Part shown: positions 1 to 7,102 of the stretch, in pieces
How the letters are laid out: every line of letters begins with the position of its first letter
Numbering within the stretch: the stretch's first letter is position 1
NCBI RefSeq assembly: GCF_002218085.1
Contig: NZ_BDUC01000002.1
Span: 1,043,694-1,107,693, forward strand
Direction of reading: 5' to 3'
Source: Tolypothrix sp. NIES-4075
GTDB lineage: Bacteria > Cyanobacteriota > Cyanobacteriia > Cyanobacteriales > Nostocaceae
DNA length: 64,000 nucleotides
The notes under the pieces: generated by a model
The model's database searches: none
What the model saw: the letters and a program-made list of their open reading frames with translations, nothing else
Told to the model about the DNA's origin: nothing
Translations under genes and position numbers: made by a program

Positions 1-1
1 G

Positions 2-223
2 CCTGGGATGTTTGAATTGTTCTACAACTGCGCTGTTAACGATCCCTTTAAGCGTAAGCAAGACTATGAAGACAATCCTCGGCAAGTTGCGCTTGAAATA
101 ATTATCGAGCAATATCCTCAGCATCCCCAGACTTTACCACTATTGCGCGACAAAGCAGCAAATGACGCAGATGAGAAAGTGCGGGAGTTTGCACAGAAAA
201 AGTTGGCAGAATTAGATAAGTAA
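2..223 (+). CDS. C-terminal end of a HEAT-repeat protein (partial)
   Basis: The reading frame is open to the left edge, so the true start lies outside the window and only about 73 residues are seen. The ending NDADEKVREFAQKKLAELDK matches the amphipathic pattern of PBS-lyase/HEAT-like repeats, in which a helix DxxxxVRxxAxxxL recurs. In cyanobacteria such tails often end NACHT-type NTPases or other scaffold proteins, but no NTPase domain is visible here. The molecular role of the full protein is therefore unknown. The HEAT assignment is moderately sure; a link to a NACHT protein is inference only. Confidence 0.6.
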   Translation, partial: PGMFELFYNCAVNDPFKRKQDYEDNPRQVALEIIIEQYPQHPQTLPLLRDKAANDADEKVREFAQKKLAELDK

Positions 224-240
224 AACAGTCGCAGAAATAT

Positions 241-329
241 GACCTCTCTCCAAACCTCTCTCCTGCAAGGAGAGAGGCTTTGAGACTTACTCCCCTTCCC
301 TTGTAGGGAAGGGGTTGGGGGTTAGGTCT
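241..329. repeat. Dispersed palindromic repeat (ACCTC...GAGGT family)
   Basis: Two nested hairpins are seen here: CCTCTCTCCTGCAAGGAGAGAG and CCCCTTCCCTTGTAGGGAAGGGG (each written only in part). They are bounded by GACCTC on the left and TTAGGTC on the right. A shorter relative lies at 13288-13350. This is non-coding repeat DNA between the HEAT-repeat tail and the first HicB gene. It could fold in RNA, but no T-run marks it as a terminator. Confidence 0.55.
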
Positions 330-360
330 ATATTGGACTCAACTGGAAACTGCCATAAAC

Positions 361-585
361 ATGAAATATACAATTGTGATTAAATGGTCAGAAGAAGATG
401 AATGTTATGTAGTTTTGCTTCCTGAGTTTACTAATGTAATGCAGCCTTGCACGCACGGAGATACTTACGAAGAAGCTGTTAAGAATGCTCAAGAACTTTT
501 AGAAATGTTGATTTCGTCATCTTTGCAAGACGGTGAACTTTTACCAGAACCGCAAACGCTAGCAAAGACATTTAAAGTAGCATAA
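361..585 (+). CDS. HicB-family antitoxin-like protein, copy 1
   Basis: A 74-residue protein with the HicB fold signature: an N-terminal strand YTIVIKWSEEDECYVVLLPE, then the THGDTYEEAVKNAQE motif leading into a helix. HicB proteins neutralise the HicA mRNA interferase and often repress their own operon. No HicA gene is adjacent, and there is no C-terminal DNA-binding extension, so this is an orphan short HicB. The second half is almost identical in protein and DNA to the copy at 880-1104, including the ending LPEPQTLAKTFKVA, which points to recent duplication. Antitoxin function is inferred from family only. Confidence 0.8.
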   Translation: MKYTIVIKWSEEDECYVVLLPEFTNVMQPCTHGDTYEEAVKNAQELLEMLISSSLQDGELLPEPQTLAKTFKVA

Positions 586-599
586 ATAAGCCAGGAGAG

Positions 600-883
600 C
601 CGACAAAGTAGAAGAATACGGGGATATGCCCAAGAAAATTAGAGAACTTAAAAGCTTGTTGTTGCAAGCAGTCGGTAGGGTGTGTTATGCCGTAGGCTAA
701 CGCACCCACCTTGAATTCTTGACGGTGCGTTGCGCTGTGCGACAACACACCCTACATTTGAATTTCTTAACTTTATCTGGTAAGGATGGGAATGATGCGA
801 AAGCTTACCAGGAAAAAGACGTTAATAATGCACTTCAAAAGCTAGAGGAAATTAAAAAGGCTCAAGAGGAAGAACAAGAATGA
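600..883 (+). pseudogene. Small gene of unknown function broken by an 81-bp palindromic element
   Basis: Two coding-like pieces flank the palindrome at 675-755. Before it the frame reads KVEEYGDMPKKIRELKSLLL and then QAVG. After it the frame reads KDGNDAKAYQEKDVNNALQK, then LEEIKKAQEEEQE and a stop. That stop TGA overlaps the ATG of the downstream HicB gene (ATGA), so the intact gene was probably translationally coupled to it. No ATG is found at a fitting position and the two pieces are not in one continuous frame. The product would be a small, charged, helical protein; it does not look like HicA and I do not recognise the family. Confidence 0.5.
675..755. mobile_element. 81-bp MITE-like element, copy 1
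   Basis: Inverted ends GTAGGGTGTGTTA and CACACCCTAC enclose an inner pair of GTGCGTT/AACGCAC arms. A second element of the same length and layout lies at 9629-9709. It contains no coding capacity. It sits inside a broken gene, which is the best evidence that it moved. No transposase for it is seen in the window. Confidence 0.65.
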
Positions 884-1104
884 ATTCTCACTACACTATT
901 ATTATTCAATGGTCTGACCAAGATAACTGTTATGTTGTCAGCCTTCCTGAATGGGGAGAATTTTGTCATACCCACGGAGACACTTACGAGGAAGCTGTTA
1001 AGAATGCTCAAGAAGTTTTAGAAATGCTGATTTCGTCATCTTTAGAAGATGGGGAACTCCTACCAGAACCGCAAACGTTAGCAAAGACATTTAAAGTAGC
1101 ATAA
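880..1104 (+). CDS. HicB-family antitoxin-like protein, copy 2
   Basis: A 74-residue HicB-type protein with the same layout as the copy at 361-585: strand YTIIIQWSDQDNCYVVSLPE, then THGDTYEEAVKNAQEVLEML. The middle differs (WGEFCH for FTNVMQPC), while the C-terminal half is nearly unchanged. Its ATG overlaps the TGA stop of the broken gene upstream, suggesting the former operon partner was that gene. No HicA is adjacent. The two copies may serve a HicA encoded elsewhere or be relics; the sequence cannot tell which. Confidence 0.8.
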   Translation: MNSHYTIIIQWSDQDNCYVVSLPEWGEFCHTHGDTYEEAVKNAQEVLEMLISSSLEDGELLPEPQTLAKTFKVA

Positions 1105-1129
1105 ATATTGATGCGATGAAAGAGGGATT

Positions 1130-1384
1130 ATGACCACATCTATAAATACAACCAAAGTCTACGACGAAATTATTGACTTTATTGCTGCCGGAACTACACC
1201 CCAAAGCGTTATAGATTTTAAACTATCAAATGCAGCACAGGAGCGTTTAGAAGATTTGGTTTACGCTCACCAAACCGGAGAATTGACACCAGAAGAAAAA
1301 AAAGAGTTAGATCGGTTCCTCACCTTAGAGCATATAATGAGGTTGGCAAAAGCACGCGCTCATAAGTACATTACAGCCGAGTAA
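1130..1384 (+). CDS. Small conserved protein paired with an HNH nuclease
   Basis: An 84-residue acidic, helical protein, with LTPEEKKELDRFLTLEHIMR followed by LAKARAHKYI near the end. Similar small genes are common in cyanobacteria directly upstream of HNH nuclease genes, as here, where the nuclease starts 11 bases downstream. Such a layout resembles an antitoxin/immunity-nuclease pair, but no function has been shown to my knowledge. The start ATG is preceded by GAGGGATT, a fair ribosome binding site. I regard the gene as real and its role as unknown. Confidence 0.75.
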   Translation: MTTSINTTKVYDEIIDFIAAGTTPQSVIDFKLSNAAQERLEDLVYAHQTGELTPEEKKELDRFLTLEHIMRLAKARAHKYITAE

Positions 1385-1394
1385 ATATAATGAA

Positions 1395-1847
1395 GTGTCT
1401 CGACCTTACATTAGTTTAGAACTTCGCCGTTTAGTTGCTAATCGCGCTGATTGCTTGTGCGAATACTGCCTAATTCCAGATACAAACGGCGTCAGCTTTC
1501 AAATTGACCACATCATCAGTGTAAAACACGGTGGTTCGACTACAGCAGATAATTTGAGCTATGCCTGTATCTATTGTAATCTGCAAAAAGGCAGCGATTT
1601 AGGCTCTATTAATTGGCAAACTGGGGAACTTGTGCGCTTTTTCAACCCACGTCGAGACTTTTGGGGAGAACATTTCCGCTTAAATGAAGCTGTAATTGAG
1701 CCTTTATGTGATATTGCAGAAGTAACTGTACGTATCTTTGATTTTAACAACGGCGATCGCATTCTGGAACGGCAAGCATTGATGGAAGTCGGTATATATC
1801 CATCAGAATCAGCGCTACAACGAATGATTAAGCAGACAGAAGAATGA
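1395..1847 (+). CDS. HNH endonuclease family protein
   Basis: A 150-residue protein with a classic HNH core: CEYC (residues ~22-25), then FQIDHIISVKHGGST, then NLSYACIYCNLQKGSDL. The two CxxC pairs should bind structural zinc, and DH plus the downstream N of CNLQKG form the metal-dependent nuclease site. The start is GTG, because the nearby ATG at 1390 is out of frame. It is co-directional with the 84-residue gene and only 11 bases away, so they are probably one transcript. Stand-alone HNH proteins of this size cut DNA in several settings (restriction, homing, toxin); the setting here is not known. Confidence 0.85.
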   Translation: MSRPYISLELRRLVANRADCLCEYCLIPDTNGVSFQIDHIISVKHGGSTTADNLSYACIYCNLQKGSDLGSINWQTGELVRFFNPRRDFWGEHFRLNEAVIEPLCDIAEVTVRIFDFNNGDRILERQALMEVGIYPSESALQRMIKQTEE

Positions 1848-2121
1848 AATACACAACGCTATGAGCGGTGAACCGCTCACTACGAATTATAAAGAGGACA
1901 TTTAAAGAAAATGTGCGTTCCTAAATGTAGTAACGGCTACCCTTCGGAAAAGTCCGCTAACAGCCGTTAATCTTTGCTATGAGCGGTGAACCGCTCACTA
2001 CGAAGTAAAAGAGATAACAAAGAGCAAATTTCAATAAAATGTGCGATCGCATTTACCTGTGGGAATCATAAGCGTAGCAAACATTGCTACTTCAGCAATA
2101 AACTACTCAGGTAATTATACG
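1848..2121. repeat. Intergenic stretch with three palindromic hairpins
   Basis: Two copies of GAGCGGTGAACCGCTC followed by ACTACGAA lie at 1863-1886 and 1981-2004. Between them, at 1927-1970, is a longer relative, GTAGTAACGGCT...AGCCGTTA. All belong to a hairpin family dispersed through the window (see 6162, 9588, 9728, 18724, 34990, 35078, 44188, 44439). The stems vary but stay paired. No gene is seen; a GTG at 2041 opens the downstream frame but is probably not used. Confidence 0.65.
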
Positions 2122-2601
2122 ATGGCTTATCAAAATGTCAATGCCAGCATCTCTCCCCAAGATATCCAAGAAATTAAAGCAGCACTACAGACAGTCCAAA
2201 AAAAGCTGCCTTTCCTCATTACTCTCAGCGTAGAAGAACGACGCAAGTTATTTAAAATGGGTGATAAAAGCCTAGCCTTTGTCAATAATAGCGTTGCCGC
2301 TGCTCAATCCAACCGCGACATTCTCCCCGCAAGTTTTGACGTTGAGGATTTGGTGCGAGATTATCAATTAGTCAGCACACTCACCGAACTTTTAACCTCA
2401 ATGCGGCAACTCACCGAACAAGTAGATGATACCCTATTAGCAGTCGGTAGTGATGCCATGACCAGCAGTTTGACTGTTTATGACTATGTAAAGACTGCTG
2501 CAAAGAAGACTCCAGGGTTAAAAACTATTGCCGAACAGTTGGGTGAACGTTTTAAAGCTATCAGCAAAAGTAAAACTGCTAAAGCTGCATCCACTTCTTG
2601 A
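2122..2601 (+). CDS. Conserved cyanobacterial protein of unknown function
   Basis: A soluble, mostly helical protein of 159 residues. I chose the ATG at 2122 (MAYQNVNASISPQDIQEIK) because the upstream in-frame stretch from a GTG at 2041 overlaps a HIP1 site and does not look like coding sequence. Visible features are SPQDIQEIKAALQTVQKKLP, a central LSVEERRKLFKMGDKSLAF and a lysine/serine-rich tail SKSKTAKAASTS. There is no signal peptide or membrane segment. The pattern is familiar from cyanobacterial hypothetical proteins, but I cannot assign a function. A 42-bp tandem repeat array starts seven bases after its stop. Confidence 0.7.
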   Translation: MAYQNVNASISPQDIQEIKAALQTVQKKLPFLITLSVEERRKLFKMGDKSLAFVNNSVAAAQSNRDILPASFDVEDLVRDYQLVSTLTELLTSMRQLTEQVDDTLLAVGSDAMTSSLTVYDYVKTAAKKTPGLKTIAEQLGERFKAISKSKTAKAASTS

Positions 2602-2608
2602 TACATTA

Positions 2609-2902
2609 ATACTCGTCGATGAGTGTTGGAAGGAGATTCATCAGTCTTTTATACTCGTCGATGAGTATTGGAAGGAGATTCATCAGTCTTTTATACTCGT
2701 CGATGAGTATTGGAAGGAGATTCATCAGTCTTTTATACTCGTCGATGAGTATTGGAAGGAGATTCATCAGTCTTTTATACTCGTCGATGAGTGTTGGAGG
2801 GAGATTCATCAGTCTTTTATACTCGTCGATGAGTATTGGAAGGAGATTCATCAGTCTTTTATACTCGTCGATGAGTATTGGAAGGAGATTCATCAGTTGT
2901 TT
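2609..2902. repeat. 42-bp tandem repeat array, seven units
   Basis: The unit starts ATACTCGTCGATGAGTAT and continues with TGGAAGGAGATTCATCAGTC. Starts are spaced exactly 42 bases apart at 2609, 2651, 2693, 2735, 2777, 2819 and 2861. Units 1 and 5 carry GTG for GTA, unit 5 has GGAGGGAG, and the last unit diverges at its 3' end. Each unit carries an imperfect palindrome (ATACTC...GAGTAT around TCGA). Because 42 is a multiple of three, several frames stay open through the array; these are best read as artefacts. It resembles the long tandem repeats described in heterocystous cyanobacteria. Confidence 0.9.
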
Positions 2903-3011
2903 TTAATTGCGATCGCCTTTTTGAGCTACTTACTTTTAGTTAAAATACTGGTGATACAGGGATTTTATCAGGCGATCGTACTTTTCCCTTCCCCCCACAT
3001 CTAAAATCACT

Positions 3012-3812
3012 TCATTGATTTGGAGGTGTCTGCTGTGCTACTTGCTGGACTTGTGCAACATCCAAATCCAATGCTTGCGCTATCTGTTCCACAGTTAAAC
3101 CCAATGCTAACAGTCTGGGTATAGCTTCTAATTTTGCCTCTACACGACCTTTTTGTTCACCTTCTTCTTTACCTTCTTGATAAACTCGTGTTTGCTTCAA
3201 CTCACTTAACCCAAACATTGCTTCTATCTCCTCTCGACTCATTTTAGGAAACTTATAAACCAAGATTGTCTCTATAAATTCTAGTAACTGCTGTTGCAGT
3301 TGTAAATTTTCCGCTTGCTTGGTTCGGTTGATTAATTCTCTAGCAGTGATAATTGCTGTATCTTCATCTTCAACTACTAACTTAATAGTAGCAATACCAA
3401 TTGGTAGTGATGTAGCTTCACCTAATTCATACAAATAAATTCGGCTGATGCGCTGACTGGTAAAGAATTCATGGCAATCTTTGGTATCAGATGTATCTAT
3501 GCTTCTGGTAGGATAAATAACTACTCCACGCCAAGTACTTTTGGGTTTATTTTGACGTAAGTATAAAAATATTTCTGACAACAGACGTGAGTAAAGTTCT
3601 GTATCAGACTGAAATTGAACTTCGACAAAATAAATTGGGTTATTTTATTCTTGGATGGGAAGAAACACACCATCAATTCTAAAAGCTGTTTGCTTAATTT
3701 CAACTGAGGCAAATTGATAAACGTTTGCGGTTTCGGGAGGGTTGCTAATCAGTTCAAAGAAGATGCTAGGAAATTCTTGAAATAGTCGATAAAAGATGCT
3801 GTCAGTTTTCAC
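3012..3812 (-). pseudogene. DUF2887 / Rpn-type putative nuclease with one in-frame stop
   Basis: Read from a GTG at 3812, the frame gives VKTDSIFYRLFQEFPSIFFE, ELISNPPETANVYQFASVEI and FRIDGVFLPIQE, then a TAA at 3645-3647. It continues in the same frame with NNPIYFVEVQFQSDTELYSR and LLSEIFLYLRQNK to a normal end. This is the DUF2887 family, part of the PD-(D/E)xK-like Rpn group linked to recombination. Conserved acidic residues (FRIDG, FVEVQFQ) lie on either side of the stop, so a shortened product from an internal start would lack half of the presumed active site. A CAA or GAA to TAA change explains the break. Coding is otherwise undamaged, so the mutation is recent or a sequencing error. 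Confidence 0.8.
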
Positions 3813-3883
3813 GCTTCCTTCTATTGGCGCTTTTTATGATTTTATAATATCGGCATCCGCAAAACTGAAATGCTTTCCTTTCC

Positions 3884-4654
3884 TTAGGGAAACTTCTTTT
3901 CTCGCACTTCCACAGCGTATTCCTGCACAGCTTTGTTAATCGTCTCCCGCAGATTTGTATAAACTTTAGCGAAGGGAGGCTGTTTTTCTGAAAGTCCCAA
4001 CACATCAGAAGTAACTAAAACTTGTCCATCACAATGCACTCCCGCACCAATACCAATTGTGGGAATGCTCAACTTTTGTGTAATCTGCATTGCTAAATCT
4101 GCGGTGATATGCTCTAAAACAATAGAAAACACACCCGCTTCTTCGAGAGCGATCGCTTCATTCAAAATTCTCTCACTATCGTCTTGAGTCTTTCCCTGTT
4201 TTCGCAAGCCGATTTGATGTACTGATTGTGGTGTCAATCCTACATGACCCATCACCGGAATTCCCGCTTGCACCAAACGAGCGATCGTTTCAATCATTGC
4301 CGGATAGCCACCTTCCAACTTTACCGCTTGCGCTCCAGTTTCTTTCAACACCCTGCCGGCTGAGTGCATCGCTTGCTGAAGACTTTCTTGATACGTCAAA
4401 AAAGGTAAATCTACCACCATTAGAGCGCGTTTCACACCACGCCGCACAGCTTTAGCGTGGTAGAGCATTTCATCTAAAGTAATTGGTAGTGTTGTTTCAT
4501 ACCCCAACACCACCGACATAGAGTCACCCACCAAAATTAAATCTACACCAGCAGCATCAAGAATTTGTGCGATCGTATAATCCCAAGCGGTCAAAGCCAC
4601 AATCGAACGCTTTTGCTGTTTCCATTGAATTAATTGTTGGGTGGTGACTGGCAT
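3884..4654 (-). CDS. panB: 3-methyl-2-oxobutanoate hydroxymethyltransferase (PanB)
   Basis: PanB transfers a hydroxymethyl group from 5,10-methylene-tetrahydrofolate to 2-oxoisovalerate, the first committed step to pantothenate and coenzyme A. The 256-residue length is typical of the family. Clear family motifs are present: LILVGDSMSVVLGYETTLPI near residue 40, the metal- and substrate-site AVKLEGG and MGHVGLTPQSVHQIG, and SIPTIGIGAGVHCDGQVLV. It acts in the cytoplasm as a (beta/alpha)8 barrel. No panC lies next to it. The downstream propeller gene on the same strand is separated by a repeat array, so it is probably transcribed alone. Confidence 0.97.
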   Translation of the reverse strand: MPVTTQQLIQWKQQKRSIVALTAWDYTIAQILDAAGVDLILVGDSMSVVLGYETTLPITLDEMLYHAKAVRRGVKRALMVVDLPFLTYQESLQQAMHSAGRVLKETGAQAVKLEGGYPAMIETIARLVQAGIPVMGHVGLTPQSVHQIGLRKQGKTQDDSERILNEAIALEEAGVFSIVLEHITADLAMQITQKLSIPTIGIGAGVHCDGQVLVTSDVLGLSEKQPPFAKVYTNLRETINKAVQEYAVEVREKKFP

Positions 4655-4870
4655 TTTGGGTTGTTGGGTGTTATTTGTTAGCGGTTAGTGGTTAGTTGTT
4701 GGTTGTTAAATTTTCTACTAACTACTAACATTGTACAGACGCGATTAATCGCGTCTCTACTAAATACAAACGCGATTAATCGCGTCTCTACTAAATACAA
4801 ACGCGATTAATCGCGTCTCTACTAAATACACACGCGATTAATCGCGTCTCTACTATCCACTAACCATTCC
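4655..4870. repeat. Repeat-filled spacer with four tandem palindromes
   Basis: Upstream of panB is a short GGTTAGTGGTTAGTTGTTGG-type heptamer repeat (about 4680-4706). It is followed by four units with a 31-base period at 4738-4853. Each unit holds the palindrome ACGCGATTAATCGCGT followed by CTCTACTAAATACA. The same palindrome, usually single, recurs at 6131, 9038, 56683 and 58684. No gene is seen. Confidence 0.9.
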
Positions 4871-5971
4871 TTATTTAACAGCGCGACTAAAAGCCAGATG
4901 AGTTTTTGCCATTGGCATTTTTGGCATTAACCAAGCTAGACCTTCACTAGTGCCGATCCATAGTTTATTACCGATGTCAGGTGCAAGGGCAAACACGCGA
5001 CTAGAAGGAAGACCGGCAACTTCATCTAATACAGCTCCTGTATGTGGATTTAATCTTAACAAACCATTGTTAGTTCCGACCCATACACTACCATCTTTGG
5101 CAAAGCGTACTGCTGTGACGTTACGTCCGCGCAACCGAGTAACTGACCGCAACACTGCACCAGTTTTCGGATTAATAACCAGCAAATTATTCGGCATTCC
5201 TGCCCAAATTAATCCTTCTGGACTAATAGCTAAAGCTTGGACTGTTGTTCCCGGTAAATTGTTGATCCACTTCATGACGTAGGCATTAGCAGTATTTACC
5301 CGCACTACTCCATCAAGCGTCCCAACCCAAAGTTGACCATCAGCATCTAAAGTTAAAGCGTTAGCGCTAACCCCAGGAAGTTCTTTAACTGTTGTCATAA
5401 TTAAACCTTGGTCTGGGCTAATTAAGGCTACACCGTTATCAGTTCCCGTCCACAAATAACCACGTTTGTCAATCAACAGCGATAACACTCGTTTAGAAGG
5501 CAAAAATAAATTCTGCGCTGTGATTTCATTTGTACGCGGGTCTACTCGCTGCAAACCTTCGTAATTTCCTACCCACAAGCGTCCTACTTTGTCTTGAGCT
5601 AAAGCACCGATCGCAACATTTGGTAGACTAACTCTACCTAAAATCTTGCCAGTGTTTGGGTCAATGTGTGACAATCCCCGCCAAGAACCGACCCAAAGAT
5701 TACCTCGGAGATCTCCCAGCAAGTTACTCACACGATAATCGGTTTCTTTTAAACGTTCTTGCAGATCCCTGTCATCGGGTAAAGGGTCTTTTCGCGGTGG
5801 TGGTGCTGAAGCTGGGTAAGAGGGAGTTAACTCTGATGAATCTACATCAGGAGTTGTTTGTGGGGGAGAACTACTATTTTTTTGAGCATTGGCTGGAATC
5901 GTTACTGAAATTGCCAACCCCAGCAGAGTAGAAGTAATTAATAAACTAATGCGAATTCGAGACAATACCAC
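4871..5971 (-). CDS. Exported beta-propeller protein (two-component regulator propeller repeats)
   Basis: The protein has 366 residues. The N-terminus (MVLSRIRISLLITSTLLGLA, then ISVTIPANAQ) is a signal peptide with an ANA-Q cleavage site, so it is exported. A proline/serine-rich linker follows. Then come seven repeats of the pattern GxLWVGTxxGLxRxxPxTG, for example LWVGSWRGL, LWVGNYEGL, LWTGTDNGV, LWVGTLDGV, IWAGMPNNL, VWVGTNNGL and LWIGTSEGL, enough for one seven-bladed propeller. In other bacteria these blades sense ligands in front of a histidine kinase; here no kinase or membrane anchor follows. The ligand is unknown. Confidence 0.85.
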   Translation of the reverse strand: MVLSRIRISLLITSTLLGLAISVTIPANAQKNSSSPPQTTPDVDSSELTPSYPASAPPPRKDPLPDDRDLQERLKETDYRVSNLLGDLRGNLWVGSWRGLSHIDPNTGKILGRVSLPNVAIGALAQDKVGRLWVGNYEGLQRVDPRTNEITAQNLFLPSKRVLSLLIDKRGYLWTGTDNGVALISPDQGLIMTTVKELPGVSANALTLDADGQLWVGTLDGVVRVNTANAYVMKWINNLPGTTVQALAISPEGLIWAGMPNNLLVINPKTGAVLRSVTRLRGRNVTAVRFAKDGSVWVGTNNGLLRLNPHTGAVLDEVAGLPSSRVFALAPDIGNKLWIGTSEGLAWLMPKMPMAKTHLAFSRAVK

Positions 5972-6197
5972 TGTTAAACTTCCTTAAGAAACATTTCCCA
6001 TAGCCTTTGTCTGCAAAGGGTGCAGGTTAATTACAGTGTTCCCGTAGTTTGTGTTTTTTAAACAGTTTTTACGAAGTGTGGCGTAGAAACGTAGTAGAGT
6101 GTCAAAGACCAATTGACGGATAGATATTCTGTAGAGACGGCGATTTATCGCGTCTGAATATGAGCGGTAAACCGCTCACTACGAATTAAAACGTATT

Positions 6198-6308
6198 TTA
6201 CTGATAAAGTTTTCTCTTGTTGCTGCACATTTCGGCGTAAGCGTCAAGGTCTGATTCTCTAAATCCGCGTAAAATTAAACGCTGAGTTTCAAGTTGAGGA
6301 ATTAACAT
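6198..6308 (-). pseudogene. N-terminal fragment of a GNAT acetyltransferase
   Basis: Read from the ATG at 6308, the frame gives MLIPQLETQRLILRGFRESD, then LDAYAEMCSNKRKLYQ and a stop. MLIPxLETxRLxLRxFxxSDLDAYAxM is the standard opening of RimJ/RimL-like GNAT N-acetyltransferases. Only 36 residues remain and the acetyl-CoA-binding core is absent. The gene breaks off about 13 bases before two palindromic repeats, which suggests a deletion or insertion at those repeats. No functional product is expected. Confidence 0.7.
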
Positions 6309-6619
6309 TCTCTCTCGTCAGCTAAACAAAACTTTTATAATCTTAACTTTGAGAATTTAAGCACGCTTCTGTCAGAAACTTCGGTTCTACGCCAGAATTT
6401 CGATGCGATCGCAGGCGTATTTTCCTAAAAACCCAATAACTTTGCCTAAGTATTCACTCTCTTGCTTCTAAAGCAGGTTTTTTGGATAATGCGGTACTAT
6501 TATGACTTACCTTTTGTAAATAAAACTTAATAAAATGTTAAATATTGAGATTAAATAACAAATTTAAATAAAAGAGTTAAGAAGATTAGAAGAATAACTT
6601 ATCGAATTATTGATATATT

Positions 6620-6633
6620 GTGGAACAAGATAC
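6620..6633 (+). promoter_or_regulatory. Possible NtcA-like site upstream of rbcL
   Basis: The sequence GTGGAACAAGATAC fits GTN10AC and differs from the NtcA consensus GTAN8TAC only at the third base. NtcA binding upstream of rbcL is reported for Anabaena. The site lies about 470 bases before rbcL. A -10 box at the usual spacing is not obvious, and such degenerate motifs arise often by chance, so this is weak. Confidence 0.2.
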
Positions 6634-6731
6634 AAATTACGTCGTGTGCAATTTTTGTCTTTCGTTGAGGACTCTGCTAAATTTTCTCTGAAAAAAGTTT
6701 CTCCTTGTCTGTTGCCTGGAAAGGGGTAAAG

Positions 6732-6932
6732 ATGTATGGGGTAAAAGAGGCGGTAACATATACAAGCCTTGCTTTACCTGTGAATTTACTTGAAAAAGGC
6801 GATCGCCTAGTTAAGCTATGTTTAGTAGAGTGCGAAGAAGAGATAAAAAATTTACATTCATGGGACGATGGAAGAGTATACGCGCTTCTGGCGTTCATAC
6901 AACTGAAAAGCACTGGTGAGGAAGATTACTAA
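6732..6932 (+). CDS. Possible small protein upstream of rbcL
   Basis: The ATG at 6732 follows GGAAAGGGGTAAAG, one of the best ribosome binding sites in the window, and opens a 66-residue frame: MYGVKEAVTYTSLALPVNLL, then EKGDRLVKLCLVECEEEIKN and a tail ending STGEEDY. It contains a HIP1 site read as GDRL. I do not recognise the family. It lies in the expected rbcL leader, where an upstream frame could influence operon expression. It may be a chance frame; the ribosome binding site is the main support. Confidence 0.35.
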   Translation: MYGVKEAVTYTSLALPVNLLEKGDRLVKLCLVECEEEIKNLHSWDDGRVYALLAFIQLKSTGEEDY

Positions 6933-7102
6933 CTTAACTAAGTGTGAATCAAAAAAGCCGCTACCCATTGCCAAAAGCAACCCTTAAGAAAAAAGTTTTC
7001 TGAATATTCTCCCTGCTTGTTGGGGGGAAAAGCCGGGTGAGGGTAAATTGCACAGAACGTAATTTGCTTGTAAAAAAGATTGACTTGTTGGAAGGATAAA
7101 GT

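Larger units (their letters stand above)
5972..6731. other. Long gene-poor region upstream of the RuBisCO operon
   Basis: This AT-rich stretch lies between the divergent propeller gene and rbcL. It holds two family hairpins side by side, GAGACGGCGATTTATCGCGTC (6131-6156, given in part) and GAGCGGTAAACCGCTC (6162-6185). It also holds the acetyltransferase remnant at 6198-6308 and a possible NtcA-like site near 6620. No complete gene is seen before 6732. The rbcL promoter is expected in or just after this region, because rbcL leaders in heterocystous cyanobacteria are long. Confidence 0.6.

Noticed and set aside
1571..1762. A minus-strand frame inside the HNH gene
   Set aside because: It is the shadow of a gene with clear HNH motifs on the plus strand.
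2528..3004. A 158-residue frame through the 42-bp array
   Set aside because: It begins inside the upstream gene in another frame and is made almost only of seven identical 14-residue units; other frames through the array are just as open.
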